DNA of 64,000 nucleotides from Halorubrum sp. 48-1-W (GTDB lineage Archaea; Halobacteriota; Halobacteria; Halobacteriales; Haloferacaceae). How positions within the stretch are numbered: the first letter of the stretch is position 1; every line of letters begins with the position of its first letter. The notes under the pieces were generated by a model. It did not search any database and was not told where the DNA came from. It saw only the letters and a list, made by a program, of their open reading frames with translations. Position numbers and translations under genes: made by a program. Location: the NCBI RefSeq assembly GCF_003287355.1, contig NZ_QMIM01000003.1, forward strand, positions 1 to 64,000, written 5' to 3'. Below are positions 17,660-26,445 of the stretch, piece by piece.

Positions 17660-19237
17660 ATGCCTCGATACACCCGACGACGACTCGTCGCAACTGGAAT
17701 CGGATTCACCACCATCGGCTCCCTCGCTGGCTGTCTCTCGAACGACGCCAGCTCTAATGATTCAGGTGGAGCCGGGCCGGAAGCCCAGTCTTCGTTCTTC
17801 GTATTCGGGGACTTGGCCAGTCAGGTTGCAGGCGACACTGCGACCGCAGAGACGCTCGTCCCGATCGGCCAACACGGCCACGGGTGGGAGCCTGGCTCCA
17901 AAATACAGGGAACGATCCTCGAATCGGATCTCTTCCTCTACGGGATGGAGGGATTCCAGCCTTGGGCTGACGACCTCGTGACGAGTCTCCGTGACGACGA
18001 CACCGATGTCGACATCGTCGCTGCCGGTGCTGGTATCGACCTCATCGAAGGCGGACACGACCACGGTCACGAAGAAGACCACGAGGGGGAACACGAGGAA
18101 GGCCACGACGGCGAAGGAGAACACGGCCACGATGAACACGAAGAGGGAGACCACGAGGAGCACCACGGCGAATCGGCCCCGTGGGAGTGGGCTGGTCTCT
18201 ACCACCTCGAAGCTGGCACCTACACGTACACGTTCCACGAGGGCCCTGATCCGAAGATGCAGCTAGCCGTTATCGGAACCGAAGAGGGCGGCGACCACGG
18301 CATTCACCACGTCGAGGAGACCGCAACCACCCTCTACGGCGACCACGACACGCACACACCGGTAGAAGGCGGAGAGACACTCACGCCGTCCAGTGAGTCA
18401 CTCTACCACCTCCAGTTCGCGGATTCCGGCGAGACGACGTTCTCCCTCGATATCGAAACGGAGGGCCACTACGTACTCTTCGCCCAGCACGCTCCCGCGG
18501 AGTTCGACGCGACGCTCACCAACGGCAGTGGGTCGGCCATCGAACCCGAAGTGACCGAGACTGCCGGCGAACACGGACACGAGGGCGATGGCGAGCACGA
18601 AGGTGAACACGACCATGAGAGTGGAGAGGAACACGAAGACGAGCACGAGGGAGAAAACGAACACGAAGGCGAGGAGGGACACAACCACGACCACTCCGGC
18701 GGAACGGACCCGCACTTCTGGCTAGACCCGGAGCGAGCGAAGCAGGCGGTCGACAACATCCGGAGCGGGTTCGTCGATGTCGACAGCGACAATGCCAGTG
18801 CCTACGCCGAGAACGCCGAGTCGTACCGTAATCGTCTAGACGAACTCGACGAGTCGTTCCAGTCCGCGCTGGAGGGCGCCTCGAAAGACGTCGTGTTTGT
18901 CGCGGGTCACAACGCCTTCCAGTATCTCGGCCAGCGCTACGGATTCGAAGTACAGACGCTGACGGGACTGTCACCGGACGACCAGCCGACGCCGAAGGAT
19001 ATCGAGCGGGCCCAGGAGATCATTGCCGAGCACGACCTCCAGTACGTCTGTGCGGATCCGCTCGAATCCCAGACCGCGGCGAACCAGCTCGTCGAAGAAA
19101 CCGACGCCACCGAAGTCCTGCCGCTGACGCCGATTCCCGGACAGACCCAGGAGTGGGCCGACGAGGACTGGGGCTATGTCGAGATCATGGAAAACATCAA
19201 TCTCGAGACGCTGAAGCAGGCCCTCGACGCAGAATGA
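17660..19237 (+). CDS. znuA: ZnuA-type zinc-binding lipoprotein with an inserted beta domain
   Basis: 525 residues, far longer than the usual 300. A Tat lipoprotein signal (TRRRLV; lipobox LAGC, C25) starts it. The two ZnuA lobes are split. Residues about 45-130 hold QHGHGWEP. Residues 350-525 hold DPHFWLDP (H352), AGHNAFQYLGQRYGF and CADPLESQ, the expected zinc ligands. Between them are a first His/Glu/Asp loop (133-172), a beta-rich domain (about 175-296: WEWAGLYHLEAGTYTYTF, YVLFAQHAPAEFDATL) and a second His/Glu loop (303-346). The inserted domain is not part of standard ZnuA. The stop overlaps the next start by 4 bp. Confidence 0.9.
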   Translation: MPRYTRRRLVATGIGFTTIGSLAGCLSNDASSNDSGGAGPEAQSSFFVFGDLASQVAGDTATAETLVPIGQHGHGWEPGSKIQGTILESDLFLYGMEGFQPWADDLVTSLRDDDTDVDIVAAGAGIDLIEGGHDHGHEEDHEGEHEEGHDGEGEHGHDEHEEGDHEEHHGESAPWEWAGLYHLEAGTYTYTFHEGPDPKMQLAVIGTEEGGDHGIHHVEETATTLYGDHDTHTPVEGGETLTPSSESLYHLQFADSGETTFSLDIETEGHYVLFAQHAPAEFDATLTNGSGSAIEPEVTETAGEHGHEGDGEHEGEHDHESGEEHEDEHEGENEHEGEEGHNHDHSGGTDPHFWLDPERAKQAVDNIRSGFVDVDSDNASAYAENAESYRNRLDELDESFQSALEGASKDVVFVAGHNAFQYLGQRYGFEVQTLTGLSPDDQPTPKDIERAQEIIAEHDLQYVCADPLESQTAANQLVEETDATEVLPLTPIPGQTQEWADEDWGYVEIMENINLETLKQALDAE

Positions 19238-19455
19238 GCGACACCACGTCTGGCGACACGGAACCGGAGTGGGACGGGAACGCCGAGCCCGGTCCGTCCG
19301 AGAGCCCTCGTTCGGGATTGATGGCACTGGTTGTCGGCCCTGCGGAGAGACCCGTCTGTACGATCTATCCGCCGGACGTGGCTGTTCCGTATCGGACGAC
19401 GACCTGGATTACGGCGTACGGGAACTCGTTCGTCGACCTCGACGACTACCGATGA
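19234..19455 (+). CDS. small conserved protein within the znu operon (DUF7511-like)
   Basis: 73 residues. A flexible acidic N-terminus precedes MALVVGPAERPVCTIYP, then TTTWITAYGNSFVDLDDYR. This pattern resembles a small haloarchaeal family I know as DUF7511; function unknown. It overlaps znuA by 4 bp and znuC by 4 bp (ATGA both times), so it is firmly part of the operon. Confidence 0.65.
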   Translation: MSDTTSGDTEPEWDGNAEPGPSESPRSGLMALVVGPAERPVCTIYPPDVAVPYRTTTWITAYGNSFVDLDDYR

Positions 19456-20225
19456 CGACAGCAACGACGGAGAGGGAACGGGCGGGAGACCCTCTCATCA
19501 GCGTCGACGACGTCACATTCGGCTACGGAGAGATCCCGGTTCTCGAGTCGGTGTCGATCGACGTCGAACCCGGATCCTTCCTCGGACTGGTCGGGCCGAA
19601 CGGCAGCGGCAAGAGCACGCTGCTCGACCTGATGCTCGGTCTCCGACGGCCCGACAGTGGAACGGTTTCGCTGTTCGGCGAACCCGCCCACGAGTTCGAC
19701 GCCGGTGAGCGAATCGGATACGTCGCACAGGACGCGACGAAGGCGGCGCGTGATATGCCGATCACGGTTCGAGAGGTTGTCGAGATGGGGCGGTACCCGC
19801 GGCGGCTTTTCGGTCGATTCTCGGCAGCGGACCGGCAAGCGATCGAAGACGCGCTGGAACAAGTGGGAATCACAGACCTCGCGTCTCGTCGAGTCGGCCG
19901 ACTGTCCGGTGGCCAACGACAACGGGTCTTCATCGCCCGTGCGCTCGCCTCGGAGGCCGACCTGCTCGCACTCGACGAACCGACGGTCGGCGTCGATGCC
20001 GAATCCAGAGAGGAGTTCTACAGCCTCCTGCACGACCTGAATGCGACCGGGCTGACCGTCATCCTCATCGAACACGACATCGGCGTCGTCACCACCTACG
20101 CGACGGATATCGCGTGTCTCAACCGCGAACTGTACTTCGACGGTGACCCGAGTACGTTCGTCGAAACGGACGCCCTCGCGCAAGCGTACGGGACCGATCA
20201 GCACGTCCTCCACCACGACCACTGA
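19452..20225 (+). CDS. znuC: ZnuC-type zinc ABC transporter ATPase
   Basis: 257 residues. Walker A GPNGSGKST, Q-loop YVAQDA, signature LSGGQRQRVFIARALA, Walker B LLALDEPTVGVD and the switch His (LIEHDIGVV) are present. VREVVEMGRYPRRLFGRFS is typical of the Zn/Mn ATPase group. The ATG at 19452 overlaps the previous stop. The C-terminus ends in HVLHHDH, a possible metal tail. Two bases separate it from znuB. Confidence 0.92.
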   Translation: MTTATTERERAGDPLISVDDVTFGYGEIPVLESVSIDVEPGSFLGLVGPNGSGKSTLLDLMLGLRRPDSGTVSLFGEPAHEFDAGERIGYVAQDATKAARDMPITVREVVEMGRYPRRLFGRFSAADRQAIEDALEQVGITDLASRRVGRLSGGQRQRVFIARALASEADLLALDEPTVGVDAESREEFYSLLHDLNATGLTVILIEHDIGVVTTYATDIACLNRELYFDGDPSTFVETDALAQAYGTDQHVLHHDH

Positions 20226-20227
20226 CC

Positions 20228-21283
20228 ATGATGCAATCCTCCTCTCTTGACGCAGGCGTGCCGTTCGACGAAGTGACCGCTGTCCTATGGATCGGTGGCA
20301 TACTCATCGACGGCGTCGAGTGGTTCCTCGACCACATCTTCGGTCCCGGAATGGACGTGTTGGCCGACCTGCTCGGCACACCGATGCTTGGATATCCCTA
20401 CATGCAGCGAGCCTACCTCGCTGCGGTATGTATCGCTGTCATCGGCCCGATCGTCGGGACGTTCCTCGTCCATCGAGAGATGGCGATGATCGGCGACACC
20501 CTCGCACACACAGCCTTTGCCGGCGTCGCCGTCGGATTGTTCCTCAATTCGGCCCTCTCGCTCACGCTTTCCCCGCTGCTCACCGCGTTCGTGGTCGCAG
20601 TCGTCACGGCGCTACTCGTAGAGTTACTCGTCGAACACGCCGGGGCGTACAGCGACACCTCGCTGGCGATCGTCCTGACGGGCGGGTTCGCCGTCGGCAG
20701 TATTCTCATCACTGCAACCGACGGTGGCATTGCGGTCGGCATCGACGCCTACCTCTTCGGCAGTCTGGCGACCGTCTCGACGGAGAACGTCGGGATCCTC
20801 GTGTTGATGAGCGTCATCGTCGGCAGTCTCGTCACGCTGGCGTATCGGCCACTCCTGTACGTCACGTTCGACGCGACGGCCGCCCGCGCGGCGCGACTGA
20901 ATGTCCGCCTGTACAAACGCCTCATGGTCGTGCTCACGGTGCTGGTCGTCGTCAGCGCGATGCAGATCATGGGCGTCATCCTCGTCGCTGCGATGCTCGT
21001 CGTTCCGGTCGCCGCTGCGGCGCAAGTCGCCAAGAGCTTCAAGCAATCCATCTTGCTGGCGATCCTCGCCGCCGAGTTCGCGGCGATAGCCGGTGTGACG
21101 CTGTCGTACGTCTACGGAATTGCGGCCGGCGGCTCGATCGTCGTCGCGGCGATTGCCGTGTACGCCGTCGCGCTTAGTAGTCGAAAGTTGGGCTATCGGC
21201 TCCCGATCGTACAACGGTTCAGTGATCGTCAGTCCAAGCACCACCGAAAAGAACTGGAAGTCGACGGAGGAAAACGAGAGTGA
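20228..21283 (+). CDS. znuB: ZnuB-type zinc ABC transporter permease
   Basis: 351 residues with about eight to nine hydrophobic segments. The ABC-3 family pattern is clear: FLVHREMAMIGDTLAHTAFAG near residue 80, LAIVLTGGFAVGS, and MGVILVAAMLVVPVAAAAQVA. It forms the membrane channel of the ZnuABC uptake system. The last bases overlap the GTG of the flavoprotein gene by 4 bp. Confidence 0.92.
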   Translation: MMQSSSLDAGVPFDEVTAVLWIGGILIDGVEWFLDHIFGPGMDVLADLLGTPMLGYPYMQRAYLAAVCIAVIGPIVGTFLVHREMAMIGDTLAHTAFAGVAVGLFLNSALSLTLSPLLTAFVVAVVTALLVELLVEHAGAYSDTSLAIVLTGGFAVGSILITATDGGIAVGIDAYLFGSLATVSTENVGILVLMSVIVGSLVTLAYRPLLYVTFDATAARAARLNVRLYKRLMVVLTVLVVVSAMQIMGVILVAAMLVVPVAAAAQVAKSFKQSILLAILAAEFAAIAGVTLSYVYGIAAGGSIVVAAIAVYAVALSSRKLGYRLPIVQRFSDRQSKHHRKELEVDGGKRE

Positions 21284-22572
21284 CAGTCGGTAGGTTGACC
21301 GCTGATCACCCACTGAGTGGTGATCCCCCCTACGAGTACGTAATTGTTGGCGGCGGAATTCACGGCACTTGCCTCGCAAACCACCTCATTACGGAGGGTG
21401 AATACACGCGCGACGAGATTCGTATCCTCGACCCGCGCGAGGAGTTACTCGCTTCGTTCGCCAAGAAGGCCAATCAGTGCGGCATGGAGACCCTCCGATC
21501 GACGTTCGTCCACCACATCGACACCGAGTCGTTCTCGCTCGAGTCGTTCGCGGAAGGACACCACCGAGCGAACGAACTCGTGTCGACGAAGAACTACCCA
21601 GACCGACCGACTCTCGGCCTGTTTCTCGACCACGCTCGCGACGTTATCGAGCGCCGTGAGCTTTCCGGCTGTCATCATCGGTCGAAGGTAACCGATGTTA
21701 CCCGGTCTGCGGGCACAGAGACGTATCTGGTGGAAACGGGCGCGGGAGCGATTGAGACTCACCGCGTCGTCTTGGCCGTCGGGCTCGGGGCGACACCGAC
21801 GCTCCCAGAGTGGACGGCGTCGCTCCCGGACGACGCGCCCCTCGCACACGTCTGGGACGAAGCGTTCGACCCGGCGACGCCCGGCCCGTTCGAGGGGCGA
21901 ACGTTCGTCGTCGGAGGCGGTATCACTGCCGGGCACCTCGCCTGCCGTCTGGCAGAATGGACCGCGGTGACGCTCCTGTCGCGTCACGAACTCGAAATCG
22001 AACTGACCGAGGCCGACCCGCACTGGATCAACTGGCGTCACATCGGCAAAGAGATCCACACGCTCCCGCCGGGATCGGAGGCCCGTCTCGATCGGGTCCG
22101 AGCCGCCCGCAACGACGCCACGATCCCACCGTACGTCGAACGACGACTGGCCGAAGCGCGTGACGGTGGTGCGCTTGAACACCGGCAAGGCGAAATCACG
22201 TCTGCGAACGCGACAGACGAGGGGCTGTCCCTCCGCTTCGACGGCGGCACGAAAGCGACGGCCGCACGCGTCGTCCTCGCGACCGGACTCGAACCGGTTC
22301 CCAAGCAGCCGTTGGTCGGCCGCGTCAGCGAGTCACTGTCGCTCGCACGCGGGGTCGAGGGATTCCCCGTTCTCAACGATCAAACCCTCGCGTGGAGACG
22401 GACCGACGGTACTGAGTCCGCGGTGTACATTTCGGGCGCGCTCGCGGAGCCCAGCGTCGGTCCTTTCGCTCGCAATATCGTCGGTGCCCGCCGGGCCGCA
22501 GAACGGATTCTCGACCCACCAGATCAGGCGCAGACAGGCCCGCTCCCGATGAGCTCTCGAGGAGGATCGTGA
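21280..22572 (+). CDS. FAD/NAD(P)-binding oxidoreductase of the znu operon
   Basis: 430 residues from a GTG. An N-terminal dinucleotide fold (YVIVGGGIHGTCLANHLI) and a second one (TFVVGGGITAGHLACRLAE) give the two-domain layout of lysine/ornithine-monooxygenase-like flavoproteins. ATGLEPVPKQPL and GFPVLNDQTLAW are late FAD-contact regions. Coupling to znuB suggests a role in zinc limitation, perhaps in making or reducing a metal ligand; the substrate is unknown. Confidence 0.8.
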   Translation: MTVGRLTADHPLSGDPPYEYVIVGGGIHGTCLANHLITEGEYTRDEIRILDPREELLASFAKKANQCGMETLRSTFVHHIDTESFSLESFAEGHHRANELVSTKNYPDRPTLGLFLDHARDVIERRELSGCHHRSKVTDVTRSAGTETYLVETGAGAIETHRVVLAVGLGATPTLPEWTASLPDDAPLAHVWDEAFDPATPGPFEGRTFVVGGGITAGHLACRLAEWTAVTLLSRHELEIELTEADPHWINWRHIGKEIHTLPPGSEARLDRVRAARNDATIPPYVERRLAEARDGGALEHRQGEITSANATDEGLSLRFDGGTKATAARVVLATGLEPVPKQPLVGRVSESLSLARGVEGFPVLNDQTLAWRRTDGTESAVYISGALAEPSVGPFARNIVGARRAAERILDPPDQAQTGPLPMSSRGGS

Positions 22573-22573
22573 C

Positions 22574-22957
22574 GTGGCTTCGACCGATCTCACGCTCGCT
22601 GTCTCGCTTGGCGCACTCAATCGACTCGCACGGCCCGCCCACGCCCTCGAAGACGCCACTACCTGGAGCAGCTACGTCGGGATCGTCTCCTCGGAGCCGT
22701 CGTACATCGAACGACGACGGGTGCGAGAGGCCGGATACCACCAAGAGTTCCTGTCCGGACCACGTTCGATAGCGGAGGCGCTGACGGCGGTCCGAGGACA
22801 CTTCGAGACGGAACGGTACGTATTCGTCGGGACAGACGAGACCGCGAGGGTGGTAGAGACAGTACCCGACTGGACGTTTCAATTAGTGACCGACGCTGCG
22901 GGCACTGCGGACTGGGAGATTGAGACTACGTCCTCAACTGGCGGCAACTGGCCGTAG
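22574..22957 (+). CDS. small conserved haloarchaeal protein (DUF7124-like)
   Basis: 127 residues from a GTG two bases after the flavoprotein stop. LTLAVSLGALNRLARPAHAL, WSSYVGIVSSEPSYI, FLSGPRSIAEALTAVRGHF and YVFVGTDE match a small haloarchaeal family that I recall as DUF7124. No catalytic motif is visible. It is the last gene of the zinc operon. Confidence 0.6.
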   Translation: MASTDLTLAVSLGALNRLARPAHALEDATTWSSYVGIVSSEPSYIERRRVREAGYHQEFLSGPRSIAEALTAVRGHFETERYVFVGTDETARVVETVPDWTFQLVTDAAGTADWEIETTSSTGGNWP

Positions 22958-23073
22958 CGAGATGAATGAAGCTGAATATATAAAGCGCTCGCCTGTCGCG
23001 GTAAGACAACTCGTTTGTAGGACTGGAAACTCACTCAGAATATCCACGAGTAGCGACCGGGAATTGACCTCCT

Positions 23074-23392
23074 CCTCCGCGTAAACGCGGAGGAATCCGA
23101 CCATCGGATTCGGGCGGTCGTCGCCATTTGGTTCCAACCCGCACTCGGAGGGAACCGGCGACACACCGGGGAAACTCTCGTTTGTCTCCCTCGTAGGGCT
23201 GTGGCCCGGCCAATGAGGCCCCGTCGGAATCCGTGTCATTGCCGTGTGGACCACCGTTAGTTCACCACCCCTTGTGGTTCGGGGACGGCCTCTCACCGAT
23301 TCCGTAGCATCCGTGACAACTGGAGGCCACAGGGTTCAAACTACCGGAACAAACGAGCCGAGTGTCGCTCGACCTCCGCCTGAAGACGGAGG
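23074..23392 (-). mobile_element. MITE-like IS200/IS605 remnant with hairpin ends
   Basis: A gene-free stretch bounded by CCTCCGCG-TAAA-CGCGGAGG (23074-23093) and CCTCCG-N8-CGGAGG (23373-23392). Such GC-rich subterminal hairpins are typical of IS1341-type ends. The interior has no TnpA or TnpB frame. In the minus-strand frame a Pro/Thr/Arg-rich tail resembles the non-conserved C-terminal and end region of haloarchaeal TnpB elements. It is probably a deletion derivative; a structured RNA such as a TnpB guide scaffold is possible. Confidence 0.45.
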
Positions 23393-23410
23393 TATGCACT
23401 TGTATCTTTA

Positions 23411-23989
23411 TCAGAGAAACCGCTTGTCGGCCTGTTCTGATCGGATCGTCGATTCCGACGCATCGAGCCAGCCTGTCTCCACCTCGGACGGAATATCGAA
23501 CTCGGGAACGAACGGTTTGATATCAAGCAATGGTGTCCCGTCGACGACGTCGATACCGCTCACGGTCAGTTCTTGTTCTGTGACGGACTCGATTGCCACA
23601 ACGGAGAGGCCAATCGGATTCGGACGTTGTGGCGCCCGTGTCGAGAAGACTCCTCGCTGTTCGTCATCGAGAAACGGTTCGATCCGTAGGGGAGCTTCAT
23701 CGCTAGATGCGTGAAAATGGTACAACAGCATACAGTGCGAGAACTCGGCAAGATCCGCTAATCCGTCCGCATACGACGCCTCGATTTCGACAGTTCCTGT
23801 GACTGAATCTGCCCCGATCGGTTGAATCGGCATTCCTTCTGCTGATTCGAACGGCGTCCGAATCACTCCAATCGATTCGTAGCTGAATGTGTCTTTGGGC
23901 ACATTCGTTGCTTCGTCTTCTACCGAAAAATCAGTATCGTGACCGAGACAGATATTTTCCGCGGCGTAGTGATTGGTGAATAGCACCAC
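23411..23989 (-). CDS. trmO: TrmO/TsaA-like tRNA methyltransferase
   Basis: 192 residues from the ATG; a GTG at 23902 would start just before the conserved domain and may be the true start. The TrmO (VirR/UPF0066) pattern is clear: YESIGVIRTPFES, GLADLAEFSHCMLLYHFH, GVFSTRAPQRPNPIGLSVV (the SAM-binding RxPxRPNxIG) and LLDIKPFVPEFD. TrmO adds the N6-methyl group to t6A37 in tRNA-Thr. An orphan IS end lies just upstream of the longer start, so the N-terminal 30 residues may be non-native. Confidence 0.85.
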   Translation of the reverse strand: MVLFTNHYAAENICLGHDTDFSVEDEATNVPKDTFSYESIGVIRTPFESAEGMPIQPIGADSVTGTVEIEASYADGLADLAEFSHCMLLYHFHASSDEAPLRIEPFLDDEQRGVFSTRAPQRPNPIGLSVVAIESVTEQELTVSGIDVVDGTPLLDIKPFVPEFDIPSEVETGWLDASESTIRSEQADKRFL

Positions 23990-24004
23990 AAGTCAATAGA
24001 TATT

Positions 24005-24037
24005 GGACACAAAACCAGCCTATCCTCCGAAACAGTG
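24005..24037. mobile_element. orphan end of the IS4-like element
   Basis: AAAACCAGCCTATCCTCCGA and following bases match the terminal sequence at about 577-609 and 29654-29686 with few changes. No transposase adjoins it, so it is a relic of an excised or deleted copy, or a solo end. Confidence 0.5.
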
Positions 24038-24103
24038 GACAGCTGATTCCCACGATGCTATATAATAACGTTCACTTTTATATGTTCAGATAGTATTGTG
24101 TGT

Positions 24104-24511
24104 ATGGGTACGAACCATACAACAAAGTCAGACAGTATGCTTCAGTGGCCGTCGGAATCGATCGGGTATGTGGCGGTTCTTTTGGCCCTCATTACGGGAC
24201 TCATCCATCTCGTGGCGACGACGCGAGCGATTGAAATGAGCGTTGTGCTGGCGGTTCTCTTCGTGCTTAACGGACTAGGTTTCCTTGGCGGAGCAGCACT
24301 GTATTTCACCCGGTTTTGGCGACGCTCATTTTTCCTGGTGGCTGCAGTGTACTCGTTGGTGACAATTCTTGCGCTATTCCCGTTCCGGGGTTGGGGGATT
24401 GAAGCATTCTACATGAACGGGGCGATTAATCCAATTGTCACCATCACGAAGGTTGCGGAAGCTTTCCTCGCGATCGTGTCGGTTTACCTGTACAGCAGCA
24501 CAAGCGATTAA
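24104..24511 (+). CDS. small four-helix membrane protein
   Basis: 135 residues from the ATG. Four hydrophobic helices: VAVLLALITGLIHLVAT, MSVVLAVLFVLNGLGFLGGA, FFLVAAVYSLVTILALF and ITKVAEAFLAIVSVYLY. This is the usual layout of small haloarchaeal membrane proteins (DUF7475-like); no transport motif. A TATA-like TTTTATATG lies 20-30 bases upstream. Confidence 0.65.
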   Translation: MGTNHTTKSDSMLQWPSESIGYVAVLLALITGLIHLVATTRAIEMSVVLAVLFVLNGLGFLGGAALYFTRFWRRSFFLVAAVYSLVTILALFPFRGWGIEAFYMNGAINPIVTITKVAEAFLAIVSVYLYSSTSD

Positions 24512-24562
24512 CAGCTTCACCGGTTCGAATTTGCTCTGCGGTTCAATTCCCTTTGACATTCC

Positions 24563-24582
24563 CCTCGCGCTGAAGCGCGAGG
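24563..24582. terminator. hairpin between convergent genes
   Basis: CCTCGCGC-TGAA-GCGCGAGG is followed by CTTTCT. It sits between the stop codons of two convergent genes and may terminate either; it also resembles IS1341 end hairpins. Confidence 0.5.
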
Positions 24583-24598
24583 CTTTCTCCTTGATCGC

Positions 24599-24751
24599 TC
24601 AGTGGTTCTCGTGGATGTGGTTGCGCAACGAATCGGTGTCGTCGAAATTCTCGTCGCACTCGGCACACGTGTTGTGGTGAAGCGCGACATGCTGGGTCAC
24701 GCCGGCAGCGCTCTGGAACTGTGCATCGCAGCTGGAGCAGGTGTACGACAT
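24599..24751 (-). CDS. 50-residue protein with two C2H2 zinc fingers
   Basis: Short frame starting MSYTCSSCDAQFQS. The first finger is C-x2-C ... H-x3-HH, and the second is CAECDENFDDTDSLRNHIHENH with C-x2-C-x12-H-x4-H. Together they fill the whole protein. Haloarchaea have many such mini zinc-finger proteins. Upstream (to the right) lie TTGTATATATGG and GTTGTTAATG boxes, the same AT-rich style as the metal genes. Its place in a zinc island is suggestive. Confidence 0.75.
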   Translation of the reverse strand: MSYTCSSCDAQFQSAAGVTQHVALHHNTCAECDENFDDTDSLRNHIHENH

Positions 24752-24889
24752 TACATTAACAACTCAGGACCATATATACAAGAGTGTTATTAAAAAACGG
24801 AGTGTGAAAACTGCTTTAGAATATTAAATTGGAACACTTACTAACTAAGTTCCGAGCTCAAAACGAGATTTGACCAACCGCATCGAGCG

Positions 24890-25156
24890 CTAGCGAAGCT
24901 GGTCCGCCCGCTCTCGGAGCGCTGTCGGTAGGCTTGCGTCGTCGACCAGCGCACCGAGTTCTGTCGTCGCTCGGCATCGACCGAGCGCGTTCAACGCGTT
25001 CCGGCGGAACGACCCGTTGAGGCCGTCTGCGACGACGATAACGCGAAGCTGTGTCGTCGCGTCTATCTCGGCGAGCTCACCGATCGCCGCTTTACGGGTC
25101 TCGTGTGGTGCGTTCTTGTTGACGACAGTCCGGAAGAGGGATCGTGGCGAGGACAT
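24890..25156 (-). CDS. small HEAT-repeat-like protein
   Basis: 88 residues of paired helices: HETRKAAIGELAEIDATTQL, then SFRRNALNALGRCRATTELG and PTALRERADQLR, each resembling a HEAT/PBS-lyase repeat. It begins 2 bases after the stop of the upstream CobW gene, so the two form an operon. A scaffold or binding role is likely; the partner may be the CobW protein. Confidence 0.6.
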   Translation of the reverse strand: MSSPRSLFRTVVNKNAPHETRKAAIGELAEIDATTQLRVIVVADGLNGSFRRNALNALGRCRATTELGALVDDASLPTALRERADQLR

Positions 25157-25158
25157 CG

Positions 25159-26445
25159 TCAGTCCGCGAGGCCGACCTCCTCGGCGCCGTCGTCGGTCGT
25201 CTCGGTCGGCTCCTCGGTCCCCTCTTCAAGTGTGGCGGAGTCTCCGTCGTCCCACGTCGGGAACCGGTCGTCGAAGGCGGTCCAGTCGGCATCCATTTCC
25301 TCGTCGGTCAGCAGGGCCGCATCGAGGTCGGTGCGGAGCGCGTCGTGGTCCATGTCCGTACCAATGAGCACGAGCTGGGTCCCCCTGTCACCCCACTTGT
25401 CGTCCCATATCTCTTCGAGCTCCGGATTGGCCTCGAAGTAGCTCTCGCGCTCGTTCTCCGGCAGCGTCGCAATCCAATTACCGGCCGACCCAACTCGGAT
25501 CGACTGTCCCGCGACGTTCAATCCGAGTGCCATTTTTTCGCGACCCGCCAGCCAGAAGTGACCCTTCGAGCGGACGACGTTCGCGGGGAACGAGTCGAGC
25601 AGATCAGCGAACCGTTCAGAATGGAACGGACGGCGCGACGTGTAGACGAACGACGTGACGCCGTGTTCCTCTTGGGCGGACTCGTGCGGCTGCTGGAGTT
25701 CCCGTAGCCACCCCGCGGACTGGCTCGCCGCTTCGAAGTCGAACCGTCCTGTATCGAGGATCTCGCCGGGATCGACCGCGCCGTGTTCGGTTCGGATGAT
25801 CTTCGCGCGCGGTTGTAGCACTTCGATCATCTCTTCGATCTCGCCGAGCGTCTCCTCGTCGACGAGGTCGCACTTGTTCAACAGCAGGACATCACAGAAC
25901 TCGATCTGTTCGATCAAGAGGCTTCCGAGGTCCTTCTCGGTGTCACCGTCCATCAGCGATTCCTTCGAATCGAACGTTGTCCAGAACTGGTGGGCGTCGA
26001 CCACAGTGACGGTCGTGTCGAGTTCGTAGTAGTCCATCACTTCGATGCCGGTCTCCTCGTAGAACTCCGTGGGATCGAGGTCGCCTTGATCGAATCCCAT
26101 GGTGAGCGTCTGGGCGACCGGCAACGGTTCGGCGACGCCCGTCGATTCGATTACCAGGTAGTCGAACTCGCGGGCTTGTGCGAGCTTCGCGAGCGCGTCC
26201 AGCAGGTCGCCGCGTAGCTCACAGCAGATACAGCCGTTCGACAGTTCGATCAGGTCCTCGTCGTCCTCCGAGATGTCCGAGTGTTCGGCGACGCGCTCGG
26301 CGTCGACGTTCACCTCGCCCATGTCGTTGACGAGGACCGCGACGTCCAGGTCCGTTCGCGTGTTCAGGAGGTTGTTCAGCACGGTCGTCTTGCCCGCGCC
26401 GAGGTTGCCGCTCAGCACGGTGACGGGAATCGTCTCTCGACTCAT
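25159..26445 (-). CDS. CobW/COG0523 metallochaperone GTPase 3
   Basis: 428 residues. GNLGAGKTT, GCICC (C72, C74, C75), VIESTGVAEP and NKCD are conserved. The C-terminal CobW domain is full length (TSFVYTSRRPFHSERFADLL), followed by an acidic tail of about 40 residues. It differs from copies 1 and 2 by lacking a His-rich linker (only PHESAQEEHG). Divergent from the flavoprotein fragment and the S14 paralog, it fits the known link between COG0523 proteins and zinc-free ribosomal protein copies. Confidence 0.9.
   Translation of the reverse strand: MSRETIPVTVLSGNLGAGKTTVLNNLLNTRTDLDVAVLVNDMGEVNVDAERVAEHSDISEDDEDLIELSNGCICCELRGDLLDALAKLAQAREFDYLVIESTGVAEPLPVAQTLTMGFDQGDLDPTEFYEETGIEVMDYYELDTTVTVVDAHQFWTTFDSKESLMDGDTEKDLGSLLIEQIEFCDVLLLNKCDLVDEETLGEIEEMIEVLQPRAKIIRTEHGAVDPGEILDTGRFDFEAASQSAGWLRELQQPHESAQEEHGVTSFVYTSRRPFHSERFADLLDSFPANVVRSKGHFWLAGREKMALGLNVAGQSIRVGSAGNWIATLPENERESYFEANPELEEIWDDKWGDRGTQLVLIGTDMDHDALRTDLDAALLTDEEMDADWTAFDDRFPTWDDGDSATLEEGTEEPTETTDDGAEEVGLAD

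Noticed and set aside
18469-18974. Ser/Cys- and Arg-rich frames opposite the His loops of znuA
   Set aside because: Low-complexity mirror images of the His/Glu repeats.
19446-20222. Long minus-strand open frame opposite znuC
   Set aside because: Shadow of a gene with complete ABC ATPase motifs; no recognisable domain of its own.
24512-24560. Possible tRNA-like GGTTCGAAT near 24517
   Set aside because: No acceptor, D or anticodon stem can be drawn around it.
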